A stretch of DNA of 64,000 bases from positions 15,402,667 to 15,466,666 of the forward strand of contig NC_079971.1 in NCBI RefSeq assembly GCF_029852145.1. The letters run 5' to 3'. The first letter of the stretch is position 1, and every line of letters begins with the position of its first letter. Below, piece after piece: positions 39,476 to 54,372 of this stretch. A program made the position numbers and the translations under genes. Source of the stretch: Microplitis mediator (Eukaryota; Arthropoda; Insecta; Hymenoptera; Braconidae). The notes under the pieces are model-generated. The model searched no databases, was not told the origin of the DNA, and worked only from the letters and a program-made list of their open reading frames with translations.

Positions 39476-41307
39476 TTAAGGGGTTACATAGGTTTTGTCG
39501 GGTAAAAACAGGCCTATTTTCAATATTTTTTTTTCCATGTAAAAAATTATTTATTTAATTCAAACTTTTTTTCTGTCTTATAGATACGTATTCAAAGAAT
39601 GTTTTTCTGATATTTAAAAAAAAAAAAAAAAATTAAAACTTGGAATTTTGGCAGACATTTTTCCAAAAAAATGAAAGTTTCGATCAAATTTGCTTGACAT
39701 TTTGTTTTTTTTTATAATAGTTGTAATTAAAAAAAACATGCTTCGTCCAAGCACGAGTAAATTGTATCTTGAACAACTGTGTAAAATTTCATCAAGATCG
39801 GTTGAGTAGTTTTCGAGAACATTTGATAACCGACTTTGAAAACACGGTTCCGAGAAAAACGCGTTTAAAGTTTTGAGTAACAATAAAAATGGGAAAAAAA
39901 ATGTTTTTTGTAACTTACAGTGAATCGTCGATTCCTGGGCCATAAAGTAAAGATCCTGCAGCAGTTGCAATGTCGAGGGCATCCTTTTGCTCCTGTCGAT
40001 GACGGATTCTGGCTTCGCAAGTCTCGCTCGCAGATATTTTTTCAGCTGCGCACACACGGTTTTCATCCGAAATTCGGGCATATTCGTGGGAGTTTCGGCC
40101 TAATTTTAAATCCATACCGTGCATAATCAATAACAAAACTGATGTTCCTTCATTGAAGATACAAGCAGTGACCAATGCCGCAATATTGACAATCTTTGAA
40201 CTAGCAGGAAGTATTTTTGGAGTGATTTTCCAGATCAAACCACGTTTCTTCCAGATCCCGTCACCGGAAACACTCACATCTGTCGTATCTTGTGAATCGT
40301 TTTCAATATTTGTAAATTGTTTTTCTTCTTCAGCAGCAGATGAGAATAGAGTCTGAGTAACTGTCTCAATGCACTCATGTATTTTTTCGAAATAAAAATC
40401 GTATGTAGACTGGTTTAAAAATGAACTGCTTATGTCTATCGAACCGCAGAATTTCTTGCATCCGGCGAGCCCTAAGCCCAATATTCTCATAACAAAAATG
40501 AACCGGCGATTTAGTTTATACATTCTTCCGATTTTTTGACAAGATAAAATATATTTTGGATCACATCGTTCACTTTCTACTACGATTTTATATCCAAGAC
40601 CAAATTTCGAACATTGCTTAAACTGTACTTTACTAGTACACAATTGATCTTCATCTTCATTGTCAATAATGTTAGAACACCGCTCATACGATGAGAGAGT
40701 TGAGAAAACCAAGGCAAAATCTATAATTGAATATTGGAGAGTGTCCTCTTCTGGCACGTGCTCTTTATTATCACCCATTAATTTTTTTGCTGAGGTGCTC
40801 GTGAAGGAACTATCATCAGTTTCCGGATCTTTAAGATTAAAGGACTGCCTCCTTTTTCTTGGTCTATCTTTTCTACGAGCTCCAAGGGTTAGCTGTTTTC
40901 TTAAAATTTCATGCATTGTTTATCAACTTCATAAATGCCACTAGACAACCACAAATAATACCACGTTTTTAATAAATTGTATGATAGAAACTTGGAATAA
41001 CCTCAAATGAACCTCGTCCTTCAAGAAGTAATCACCAAATAAAATATTTTAAACTAGTTTTCCTTAGGAAGTGAAAGTAATATACAACAATGACAGACAA
41101 ACAATAGACGAGCAGCTGCTCACTATACCTGAGGCGCGCTGACCCTTCTATACCTGACTTGGAGCGCACACCTTCCAAAAGCTGTATCTCCGAAACTATT
41201 ATTCGGATCGACTTGAAAATTTAGGATAATATTCTTGAGATGTTGTAGAAATTAATAAGCCAAAAAAATCGATTTTTTGAACCCACGAAATCCATGTAAC
41301 CCTTTAA
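39476..41307 (-). mobile_element. Kolobok/Mutator-like transposon, internally deleted
   Basis: It is flanked by TTAA (39476-39479 and 41304-41307), with inverted ends TTAAGGGGTTACATAGG and TTAAAGGGTTACATGGA. It holds one minus-strand ORF (39915-40916) related to the transposase at 27226 but lacking the middle of the catalytic core. The copy is therefore non-autonomous. Confidence 0.82.
39915..40916 (-). CDS. Deleted Kolobok-like transposase (333 codons, open)
   Basis: It is collinear with the 27226 transposase: a basic N-terminus, INRRF-like phrase (KLNRRFIFVMRILGLG), then SVSGDGIWKKRG with the first Asp. The sequence then jumps straight to WKITPKILPASSKIV and ends LLYGPGIDDS. The section with the second Asp and the Glu (about 250 residues) is missing, yet the frame is kept. 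The product could bind ends or act as a dominant-negative form, but this is inference. The DNA-binding N-terminus and C-terminal tail are intact. Confidence 0.8.
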   Translation of the reverse strand: MHEILRKQLTLGARRKDRPRKRRQSFNLKDPETDDSSFTSTSAKKLMGDNKEHVPEEDTLQYSIIDFALVFSTLSSYERCSNIIDNEDEDQLCTSKVQFKQCSKFGLGYKIVVESERCDPKYILSCQKIGRMYKLNRRFIFVMRILGLGLAGCKKFCGSIDISSSFLNQSTYDFYFEKIHECIETVTQTLFSSAAEEEKQFTNIENDSQDTTDVSVSGDGIWKKRGLIWKITPKILPASSKIVNIAALVTACIFNEGTSVLLLIMHGMDLKLGRNSHEYARISDENRVCAAEKISASETCEARIRHRQEQKDALDIATAAGSLLYGPGIDDSL

Positions 41308-42090
41308 GTTCGAAAAAAAATTTTTTTTCGAAATTTTTTTCTTTTTTGACAATTTAAGCACTGTCTGCAATAAAAATGTGGACAAAGCTCAGAAAATTTT
41401 TTTTTTCGCATTTTGTTAAAGATTATGAGCTTTTTAAAGCAATAAATGTAGTCCTTTAATTTTTTCAAAAATTCGATCGAGTGAAACAAAACAACGACCA
41501 GCTGGATTAATCTGGCTCTTTGTAGGGTTTTTGTGGTCATATTGAACTGTAAAAGGCACAGTTAACAATATTGGTTTCCACAATATCTTCGATTCAATGC
41601 TTGATTTTCTCAAAAACCACCAAAAGCCCTTTTTTGTTGCATTTTTAAGTTCTTGTGACAAAAGGAAAAAATTTTTTTTTTCGCAAAAGCAATGGCTAGT
41701 CGTTAAAGGAAATTGATTCAGGTTTTTGAAACTCACCATTTACTTTCTGTGCAATTATTGGTTGCTGAGATATCGATAATCAAAGATGAAAGGATTCTTT
41801 TTCATTTGATGACCGATATCTCGGCGAGAAGTGGACGTATCAAGGTCAAGTGAGTAAGCAAAAAAAAAAAAAATTTGAAAATTTTTTTGTCACTGGTTCT
41901 TCTAAGATTACTCAAAACCACTGACGCTCCAAAATTTTAAAGTTTTAATCCAAAAACTAGACACTTGGCGCTACAATTTCCTTTTTTTTAATTCCTTGTA
42001 CGAACATTTCTCTCGTTGTTACGGCCTGTTGAAAATCGCCCAAAAATTTGGAATTTTTTTTCGATCCCTTAATTTTTTCCAGTTGTGTAA
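41308..42090. repeat. Non-coding repeat related to 18590-19425 and the CACTGGTCAC group
   Basis: It shares with 18900-19420 phrases such as TGATATCGATAATCAAAG-like and CTGATATC/CGATATCTCGGCGAG-like segments. It ends with CCCTTAATTTTTTCCAGTTG. There is no open frame of interest. Confidence 0.45.
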
Positions 42091-43435
42091 ATACCTGCCA
42101 GGACTGTTTGGTGGTTAAGATGTTGCAAAAATACGCATATTAAAAAATATAACAATATTTTTATTTGTCACAGAATATAATATCACTGGGTTACATAATT
42201 AAATCGTCGATTTAATTTAATCAATACTGTAAGATGTTTGAGCTCATGAATACGTGATAAGTTGTATAATAATTTTAGAATTGAGCTCGAGTAATTCATT
42301 GAATTGAATTGAGATAATTAAGTTGAGTCTTGGTTGAACACTTAGTTGATTGTAAGAGTATTATGATAATTAGTAACGTGAAAATAGAGGTTACTGAGCA
42401 AAGTTAATGATTGAACACCTAATGATTATTTATAAAAGCAGCAAACGCATAATATTTGAGTACATCAAATCTCGAAAAAATTGAACACTGAGGTTAATTG
42501 ATTGCAATGTGGTTATAATAAATTACACTGAATTGAAATTGTTTGTGAACACGAGGTAGCATGATTGCAGAGGCTACCGAGCGAGAATAATATTGAGAAT
42601 AATAATTGAGCATCAGAATTATCAGAATAATTATTTAATTGATTCTTTTAATTATATGAGCACTTGAAATAATTAAATAATTAACAATGAAGCAACTGTA
42701 ATGGTTTCCGTTGGATTAACCTTTTTAAAAACGTGGTCGTTGATCACTTGAATGTCTTGAGTACGGAATTAATTATTTTGTTGAGTTCTTATGGAGGAAT
42801 TATATAAATAGTTATGTAATTTTAGAGCTCGATGATTTCTTGATTTGATTAAATTAATATTTTAATTTCTTTTCTCGAGATAAGCGCAAAATTATACAAT
42901 TAATTGAAACACGTCTTTTCACTTGACATGTACGTTGCGAAAGATACTGGCGTCGATCTTCTTGACACGAGGCAGGAAACAGTCAATGTGCATGCGCCGC
43001 ACTGCGCATGATCAAGTTTAAATTTTTCAGACACTAGGCCCCAGTAAGTGCTGCCTCTATCTGCCGGAAGTGCAACTACATTTGATTTCAAATGTAGTTG
43101 TGATTACGCAACAATATTAATTGTGTATTGTCTAGTAACTTATAATTAATATATCACTTATATCACAATAATAACACACCTAGACTATAAGTAACAGCTT
43201 TGCAATTTACAGTGATAAAGAAAGGGAAGAAAAAAGTGTTTATTTAGATAACAGGCGGACGCTGTGTTAATGTCAATATCTAACTCTGACTCTAGTCCTG
43301 GTTGTATTTAATGAGACGAGGGCATTTGTTTTCTAGGTATTCAAATGCTTTAATAGAATTTTCACTTTTGTCACCATATTGAGAGGTCACTTATCATAAT
43401 TATACAACTACCGTTTAAGGAACATGAAAATTTTT
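42091..43435. other. AT-rich non-coding DNA, possible LTR remnant
   Basis: GAGC/TTGAG-rich AT sequence. A GC-richer piece at 42990-43020 (GCATGCGCCGCACTGCGCAT) resembles a motif in the LTR of gypsy element B (about 51805). LTR ends were not found and there is no gene. Confidence 0.3.
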
Positions 43436-43439
43436 GTTT

Positions 43440-43740
43440 TATTCGAACTTTAAGAACTCACCAGTGTATCAAAAAGGTCAACATTCATTTCATTGAAAAT
43501 TGAATAGTCTATGAAAATGGTTTTAGATTATGTTCCGATAAATTTATTGCTTTAAAAGTTATTTGAGGTAAAAGTTGAATTAATACTCAATTTTCGTATA
43601 ATGTTACATTTCCGAAAAAGCTGTCAGATTATTTTCGAGATGTCCATGCCGAATAATTTCATAAATAACAATTCACATTATTTTCCCTAGATACTTATGA
43701 TTTGATATTAATGATAACGACCACCTACTTCTCATCCGAT
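43440..43740. repeat. Fold-back arm remnant
   Basis: Contains degraded words of the 47571-type fold-back arms (AAGTTATTTGAGGTAAAAGTT; CCGAAAAAGCTGTCAGATT). No partner arm is present. Confidence 0.45.
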
Positions 43741-43914
43741 TCATGTTACCTATAATCAGAAATGCAGGTTTGATGTTGTAAGAGGTCATAGACTTCTTAA
43801 ATTAACTACTTATTCTAAACCTTCATGCATAGTATATTCGAATTTCAGCTGAAATAATTTTGATTCATCATATTCATTGGTCAATTTACGCATCAATAAA
43901 TTAATGGTATTGTA

Positions 43915-44234
43915 CCCTCGCAGATTTGAATCACGGTGGAAACACCGTGGAAGTATAAACACCGTGGATCCACCGTGGTTACATGGTGGGTTTGTTCCAT
44001 TTCACCACCGGGTATACACAGTGTATCCACTGTGATTACGCGGTGTGTCCACCGTGGTTCCACGGTGGCTTTGTGCTATTTCACCACCGTGGTTCCACGG
44101 TGTATCCACCGCGTAATCACAGTGGAAACACCGTGTATACACAGTGGTCAAGCCACCGTGAAATCACGGTGGATACACCGCGTAATCACAGTGGTAAAAT
44201 GGAACAAACCCACCGCGATTCAAATCTGCGAGGG
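43915..44234. mobile_element. GC-rich MITE made of CCACCGTGG palindromes
   Basis: The inverted ends CCCTCGCAGATTTGAATC are exact at both termini, flanked by TA. The inside is a mosaic of more than ten copies of the CCACCGTGG/CCACGGTGG palindrome and the phrase CCGCGTAATCACAGTGG in both orientations, so it is self-complementary at many scales. Its GC content stands out from its neighbours. It sits in the intron about 55 bp from the splice donor of the calcium-channel exon. There is no coding capacity. Confidence 0.88.
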
Positions 44235-44289
44235 TATTTATAGTTTTAAACGGATTCATAATTTTTCGAAAAATAATGAAAATTTTTAC

Positions 44290-44446
44290 CTGAAAAACAG
44301 TGACTAGTGCCCAAATGATATTGTCAAAATGTTTACGGTCACAGCGGCACATCGGGTCCTGTAATATAATCTCCTCGCATGTACACGATCGACTTTGATC
44401 AGCCCACATACATAATTTACCACCGAACAAATACATTCCTAGAATA
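44290..44446 (-). CDS. Ca-alpha1T: Exon of a T-type voltage-gated calcium channel (domain II S5-pore)
   Basis: On the minus strand the acceptor CTTTTCAG ends at 44447 and the donor CAG/GTAAAA starts at 44289. The 157-bp exon is fully open in one frame. It reads ILGMYLFGGKLCMW at its start, a Cys-rich loop (CTCEEII...MCRCDRKHF), and IIWALVTVFQ at its end. S5 end, extracellular turret and pore-helix start in this order, with DRK.FD..WA.VTVFQ, match domain II of Cav3 (T-type) channels. The next exon would begin with the pore selectivity segment, but I could not find it or any other channel exon in the window. The encoded protein is a plasma-membrane, low-voltage-activated calcium channel subunit. 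Confidence 0.85.
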
Positions 44447-44815
44447 CTGAAAAGAAAAAGATAAATATTTTAAAATATCTGCTCATTCTAATTGGGATAT
44501 TGTTACGTCCTCGTCCCCCTTCAACTCTTTATCTGAATATCTAGAGGCCTTACTAATAGTAATTTCATAAGAAGACGTTGGGTTGCATCCTACTACAAGC
44601 ATGGATGTGAATTATCATCCAAGGTCAACATCCAGGCACCACCAGAGTCTTCATGAAAATTTTGTTTTATTATATATGTTATATTATTATTGTATATGGA
44701 TCAGGTGCATAATGCCAGGCCAAATATTAACAACATCCGTAATTATTTTATTAATATTCATTTATGTTAATTTCTTTATTATACGCATGAGTATTAGCAG
44801 GTACGCATTTCTTGT

Positions 44816-44857
<42 letters not shown>

Positions 44858-44970
44858 ATGTATATAATTGGGTGAATATGAGCTTGAGCGCATATGTCAT
44901 ATCCGCGGATATGGGTATGTCCTAATGGCCTTTCACAAATACACACACATATATATATATATATATATAT
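44447..44970. other. Intronic non-coding DNA with (TA)n tracts
   Basis: A phrase TGTTACGTCCTCGTCCCCC at about 44502 could be an LTR start remnant. (TA)n tracts lie at about 44820-44853 and 44949-44970. No exon was recognised. Confidence 0.35.
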
Positions 44971-48594
<3,624 letters not shown>

Positions 48595-48605
48595 TATATA
48601 TATAT

Positions 48606-48862
48606 TGTAACGAATGTGAAACTGATCTTTCAAATATTTGAATAGCTAGAAAACAAATGCCTTCTCCTCTTGTTTTATAGATTCGCGACAAAAGTCAGTC
48701 AGTCGTATATTGACAGTTAAACCGCAAACATTGTATCTCAATAAACTATATATTGCCCTTGCTTTCTTTTACTGCTGTTAATTGTGGTGTTATTATTTCT
48801 AATATAAGTGTGTTATCATTGTAGTGTATAAGTGATATTAATTTAAGATACCAACCACTACA
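48606..48862 (+). mobile_element. Solo LTR, copy 2 (same family as 2603-2860)
   Basis: This 257-bp unit runs from TGTAACGAATGTG to AACCACTACA, flanked by ATAT, and is highly similar to copy 1. It landed in a (TA)n tract at the border of the fold-back element. Confidence 0.88.
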
Positions 48863-48870
48863 ATATATAT

Positions 48871-49560
48871 ATGCTTCATTTCGGAGCCAGATTTTTTGTT
48901 TTTAAGTGCATGTGGAAAAAACCATAGTTCCACACAAAAAAAAAATTTTTCGCGCATGAAAAAAAATTCTATGTCGATTACAGACCTAGCTCATTGAAAA
49001 ATTCGATTTTCCCATTTTAATAACATGAAAACATTTTTTTTTTAGCTTCAAGTATTTTTAACCTCGTTAACAAATCAATAGATCAAATAGACTCATGCGT
49101 ATTTCTGTAGGAAATTGAACGTTCTACAAAAAAGGTCATTTATCATTTTTCGATAAATCCATCTATTCAAAAGTTATTAGAGCTCGAAGTAAAGTTGGAG
49201 ATCTTTTTACTTTTCCGGTGAAACTATCAGACTTATCTTAACTATCAGACCCTAAATAGTGTTCTAATCGATTTTAAGAGTTTGGCATTAAAATGGAAAT
49301 AACTAGAATAGAATGCAGAATTTAAAGAAAGTTCATCGAAGATTTGTGGGAAATAAAATTGTCTACATAAAAGATCCCACGACATTTTATGATAAGTCCG
49401 ATAGTTTCGTTGGAAAAGTAAAAAGATCTCGAAATTTACTCTAACTTGACTTTAAGCTTCAATAACTTTTGAACAGATAGATTTATTAAAAAATGATAAT
49501 TAACTTTATTTGTAGAGCATTCAATTTCTTACAAAACCTGTATTGAAAATTTCTGAATTC
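48871..49560. mobile_element. Fold-back element, diverged and internally deleted
   Basis: The left end TGCTTCATTTCGGAGCCAG leads into arm words of the family (AACATGAAAACATTTTTTTT; CCGGTGAAACTATCAGAC). The centre, near 49265, is collapsed. The right arm repeats ATAAAATTGTCTACATAAAA and CGATAGTTTCGTTGG in inverse. The sequence continues degenerate to about 49560. Confidence 0.6.
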
Positions 49561-51185
49561 TCATTTGATGACATGGTATAAAATTCAGAACGAGCAAAAA
49601 CAAGTTCTTCGAATTATATCAAACTTTGACGTCGGATATCTTGTGAATGGTTGAATTTATGCAAAAATCATAGAAAACCTTTTTTGTAGATCAGTAAATT
49701 TGCTACAAAATGTTTGAGAGGAGATTTTTTTGTATCTTGATTTTTTCGGAAGTTATGTATTTTTTACCATGTTACTAAATGAAAAATCGAAAATTATCAA
49801 TAGCCACCTCTAAATATCAATATGAAGAGCTCAGATTTTAACTGTCACCATATTTTCAGATACACTTTTGATTTTTCAATGTTTATCAAAAAAAAAAAAA
49901 GCAGTCTTCTAATTTGTAACAGTCTAAAATATATAAATTATTACGAAAAAACTATACGCTAAGTTTTGCGCTACAACTTCGTTCTCTGCCTTTAGCCTTC
50001 AGTCTCAATACGAATTGGGCGCCAGGTAATTTTCATCACTGGAATCACCAAACCAGTAAATCACGAAAATTAGATAATTCTTGATTTGTGGAATTATCTC
50101 GACACCACGCATAAATAAAAACTGGATAATTTTTGATCTGTGGAACTATCACCAAAACCACGCATAAATAATTACTAAAACTGAACAATAATGCTCAGAA
50201 CTTATAAGCAAAACAAAACAGAGACTGCAAAACTACATTTAGGCAATAAATAACTTACTGACTAACATATTCCTTACAATTATTTTATGAAAAAAAATAA
50301 TATTAACAATGAATCGTGAACATGACTCTCAACAATAACTATTTTCTCATGATTCTCACAGATCTTACATCTTTTCTTTAACTCAAACCGTAGCATAATA
50401 CCTCAAGACTCTAACTCGAACTCGATTAATGATTTATAATAATTATCCTATCCTATTGAGTATGGATATCCCAATGCGTTTGCTCTCCTGGACTTGGCTT
50501 CAGTTGAGATCGCAGACTAAATTCTTAAATCTAAGTGACCAGCGGTTACCCTCAGCCGCACACTGGTCAAAGCTGTCCATTGAGGCCTACCAACAAAACC
50601 CAAAACTACAAAAAATGACCAGAAATAGCGGCTTCCACAGCTATAGTGGTCACTAAACCATCGCTGAGTTCTGCCAATCATAATAACAAAAACTTTTCTC
50701 ATATACCTAGTCCATAGTCCTTATTTCGGAGCGCTAGCATTTCAGCTAGACCTTCGCACTCCACACGAAAGTCTCATAGGGTCAGGCAAGCATCCTGACA
50801 TCAAATGCAACCGGGTGGCAATTACTTGAGCCCCACTCTAAGGTTACTCTGACTTGTCCACATACTCAATATGCCAAAAACTGTAAATCAAAAACTCAAA
50901 CTTTATCCTTTACCAAACTTTAATCTCAACCCATATCCCACAATAAATTTCCATATCTTTGATTCCAATTCTTTACTATAAATTTTCTGTAGCCAAACAT
51001 AACTCCATATTTTATTCTTAAACTATAACTCAATCAAAAATCTGTATCAAAATCATGAATTACTGTAAACTAAATTCTAAGTCTTGAGTTACCATGCTCG
51101 GTTATACCCCAAAATCAGTTGGTGCTTGTGACGTTAATTCAATCCAATCCTCGTACAAATAATAACGTCACATTTAAATAACATG
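49561..51185. other. Degraded retroelement/LTR-like DNA
   Basis: Near 50013-50030 the minus strand reads ACCTGGCGCCCAATTCG, a primer-binding-like word also seen at 29925 on the plus strand after a similar hairpin. The stretch 50200-51165 is pyrimidine-rich with no domain. It probably derives from an LTR retroelement, but ends were not identified. Confidence 0.35.
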
Positions 51186-51521
51186 GGAACATAATTTGTA
51201 GAGAATAAAATTTTCAACAAAAAAAAACCTTACAAAATCTTGTGATAAGTCTGATAGTTTCACCGGAGAAGTAAAAAGGTTTCCAACTTTATTTCGAGCT
51301 CTAATAACTTTTGAATCGGTAAAAAAAACAAATTGAGAAATTTTCGTGACAAAGACAAATTATTGCGGATACAACGAAAAAAAAAAATTAAAAAAACCAA
51401 ATTTTTTTCAAATTTTTTTCAATAATCAATCTTTTTGATCAAAGAAATGAAGATTATCAGTAAAAAAAAAACATTTTGCAATCGAAAAAATGAACGAAAA
51501 TCGAGAAACTACCAATTATGG
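51186..51521. repeat. Fold-back arm and other repeat fragments
   Basis: GTCTGATAGTTTCACCGGAG and neighbouring words match fold-back arms. The part from about 51335 to 51500 resembles 63720-63880 (TTTGATCAAAGAAATGAAGA). Confidence 0.5.
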
Positions 51522-52509
51522 TGTAAGGGTTTGCCCTTGCCTCCCCGTACTAGGAAGTTCGGACAATCCTCCGGTAGTAACTTGGGTATTTGAAATTTTT
51601 GGGTTCTGAAATGTCTGACGCAGCTGAGTACGCAGCTCGATTTGGAATAGGGGAAAGGTTGTTAAAATAATATAACAAATGATTCTAAATATAATTCTAG
51701 CTCTTTTATTATTAATAAATAATTAATTGTTTAATATATACACTTAATGTTAAATTTATTCGTAATCAATAATTAATAATCAGAAGTTTCGCGATATAGT
51801 TTCACTGCGCATGCGCCGCTTCCGTTTCACCGGGATACAAGCCCCAACTTTATTAATGTAAATTTTCTCAATAAAATTGACTATGATAATAATTTACGAG
51901 TCTTTTATTTAATTTAAACTAGTAAAGAAATTCGACAATGTCGAGGAAAAATCCTGACTAATAAAATTAACCGATGATAAATTTCCGCATGCACAGAGAT
52001 AGGAATAATTTGAATAAATTTAATAAAAAGAATTTAGAAAAAGACGATAAAATTAATGAGGGAATCTCCTCCACGTGTTTGACAAACGTAAAATATTATA
52101 AAATTCCCAAAACCTTTATTCCAAGGAACTTACATCGACCTGTCCTAGGTGTTTAGTCGTAGTAGTCATCTCAAACGTAAATCGACAGGATCCTCCTTTT
52201 GGTGAAATTCGAGGTAGAACGTAACGTCTCTTAGAAACACTGCACTTAAAATTTATAGCGTTTGCCTGAATAAAGACTTTGTTATAACGTTGGAAACAAA
52301 ACAGCACAAAAGAAATCTTGAGCGACCACTCAGTTCGGCTCGTTGGTGACAATTAATTTTTGGTTGTGTCGTCTGGCGACGAGGTGTCCAACCTACCCCT
52401 ACCGTCGCGCCGTTAAACTAAATTCGACTCAAGGGCGGGTGCGCAAATTAAAAGGCGCGAAATTAAATTTTGCTGACCTGGCAGTCGAACACCAGGTCAC
52501 CCCGTTACA
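51522..52509 (-). mobile_element. 3' LTR of gypsy element B (988 bp)
   Basis: On the plus strand it runs from TGTAAGGGTTTGCCC to CACCCCGTTACA. On the minus strand it begins TGTAACGGGGTGACC, right after the purine-rich GGTGACGGGGAT. It contains a GCGCATGCGCCG palindrome at about 51808. It matches the LTR of element A in length and ends. Confidence 0.82.
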
Positions 52510-52606
52510 ATCCCCGTCACCAGACTGACGTTAGGTCAGGAGAAATTGAATTTTGGATAGCCTTGGTTGGATTAGTTTGTTATTTTATTTCAGAAACACA
52601 AATAGT

Positions 52607-53290
52607 TTATTTTGACTTCAAACTCCTTCGCGGAATTTTGAGATCTGGAACATAATGTTTGCCAAGGGTTTTCCCTTTATCGTCTTTTAAAATCACAACT
52701 AACGGACTTATTATCTGATCTACTATAGCGGGTCCCAAAAATTTGCATGCTAAACTCGCGCTATATTTATCTACTTTTTTTCTGAGTTTTCTATTAAGAT
52801 AATAAACTTGATCTCCTATCTTAAGAGTAGGAAGATCCTTAATGCCGTTATCATGATATCGAGCCTGTTTCTCGCTCTCTTTCCTCATGATATCCTCAAC
52901 ATGTCGCAACTGGTCTAAACGATTTACTCGCGCGCGCTAAGCTAGATTTTCGAGCTCTAAGTCGTCAACCTCGAGGTTAGTAATTTTTCCCGATAACCTG
53001 AGCTCTTTACCAAGTACTAGATAATAAGGAGACATCTTGAGAGATGCATGGTATGAACTATTGTATGCGAGTTGTAACTCACCTAAGTGTTCATCCCAAA
53101 ATGTCTGATTTTTATCAATGAAAGCCCGAATCATTAGTTTTAGGGTTCTATCCGCTCGACAGGATTACCCTGAGGGTGAGCGACAGCGGTAGTTGTCAGC
53201 TTCACACCTGTTTCAAGTAAAGAATCTTTAACCAATTGGTTAATAGATTCAGTACCGTTATCAGTAATCAAAAACATGGGATAACCCCAA
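52607..53290 (-). pseudogene. Integrase C-terminal part of gypsy element B
   Basis: Contains D in LITDNGTES, E in NPVERIE (catalytic residues two and three) and the phrase KIGDQVYYLNRKL. A frameshift near 53137 and a stop at 52937-52939 break it into pieces. The end (PDLKIPRR) lies about 100 bp from the LTR, with no extra ORF. Confidence 0.88.
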
Positions 53291-54372
53291 CGAGAAAACG
53301 CGCGATAAAAACATTTTTTAACGTTTTGGCCAGTTTGCTTGCGTAACCGGAAAACTTCGATAAAACGAGTGTACAAGTCTTGAATAATTAAAATGTACTG
53401 GTAGCCATTTTTTGAACGAGGAAAAGGTCCTGTGACGTCGGCAGCTACAATTCCCCATGGCTCAATGGGCTGTCGTGTTCTCATGGGCTCTTGTGAAGAA
53501 GTCTGTTTGTATTTAACCTTCTTGCATGTTTCACAAGCTTCGACGTAGTCAGCGACATCTTTATACATGCCGGCCCAGTAGTACTTGGTTTTGATGCGCT
53601 GGTACATTTTTTCTCGACCCAAATGTCCAGCGTCAGGTACATCATGATTATTTCTCAAGACTTCGGTTACTTCATGATCACGCAGTACGAACTTCCAGGC
53701 ATCTTGATCCTCTAAAAACTTTTTTAGGTAATCAGGTTGAAAATACTGTAACTTATCATCTACAATTCTCCATTCTATGAAATTCTCAGGATGTTTCAGT
53801 TCGTTTAATTTCTTAATATCATACCAATCTTTTGATTGGATATTTTTGAAAATAATTCCTTCAGTTTTAACTTCCTTCAATACCTCCGACCGTTCAACAG
53901 GGCTGTCATCCTCATTCATACGTGATAGGGCATCTGGTCCCCCATTCTCGTGTCCACGACGATGCTCTATAGTAATCTGGTGGGACAGCAACTCCATTGC
54001 CCACCTTGCGAGACGACTGTTGGGGTCTCTTAAAGTATGTAACCACTTGAGTGAAGCGTGATCAGTGACCACGGTGAAAGGTGCTCCCTCTAGGTAACAT
54101 CTCAGCTTACGTACAGCCCAGACAACTGCCAAACACTCTTTTTCAGTAGTGGTATAGCGTGTCTCTGCACCCCGTAGCGGACGACTCAAACAAATTATTA
54201 GATATTCTTTATCTGTTTCTGGATCCTTCTGCAAAAAGAATGCCCCCAATCCGGTGTCACTCGCGTCTGTATACAAGACATATGGCAGCCCTGAGTTAGG
54301 TATCGCTAAAGGTTTGGCCTCGATAAGTGCTTGCTTAAGCTTCTGGTCCCCATTTCCACTCTGAATTGACAC
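53140..54372 (-). pseudogene. RNase H and integrase (N-terminal and core) of gypsy element B
   Basis: One open frame of 410 codons. RNase H motifs are LYTDASDTGLGAF and TDHASLKWLH. The integrase zinc finger (H in NNHD and AGHLGRE; C in EACETCKK) and first catalytic Asp (AADVTGPF) follow. It joins the reverse transcriptase by a frameshift near 54350. Confidence 0.9.
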
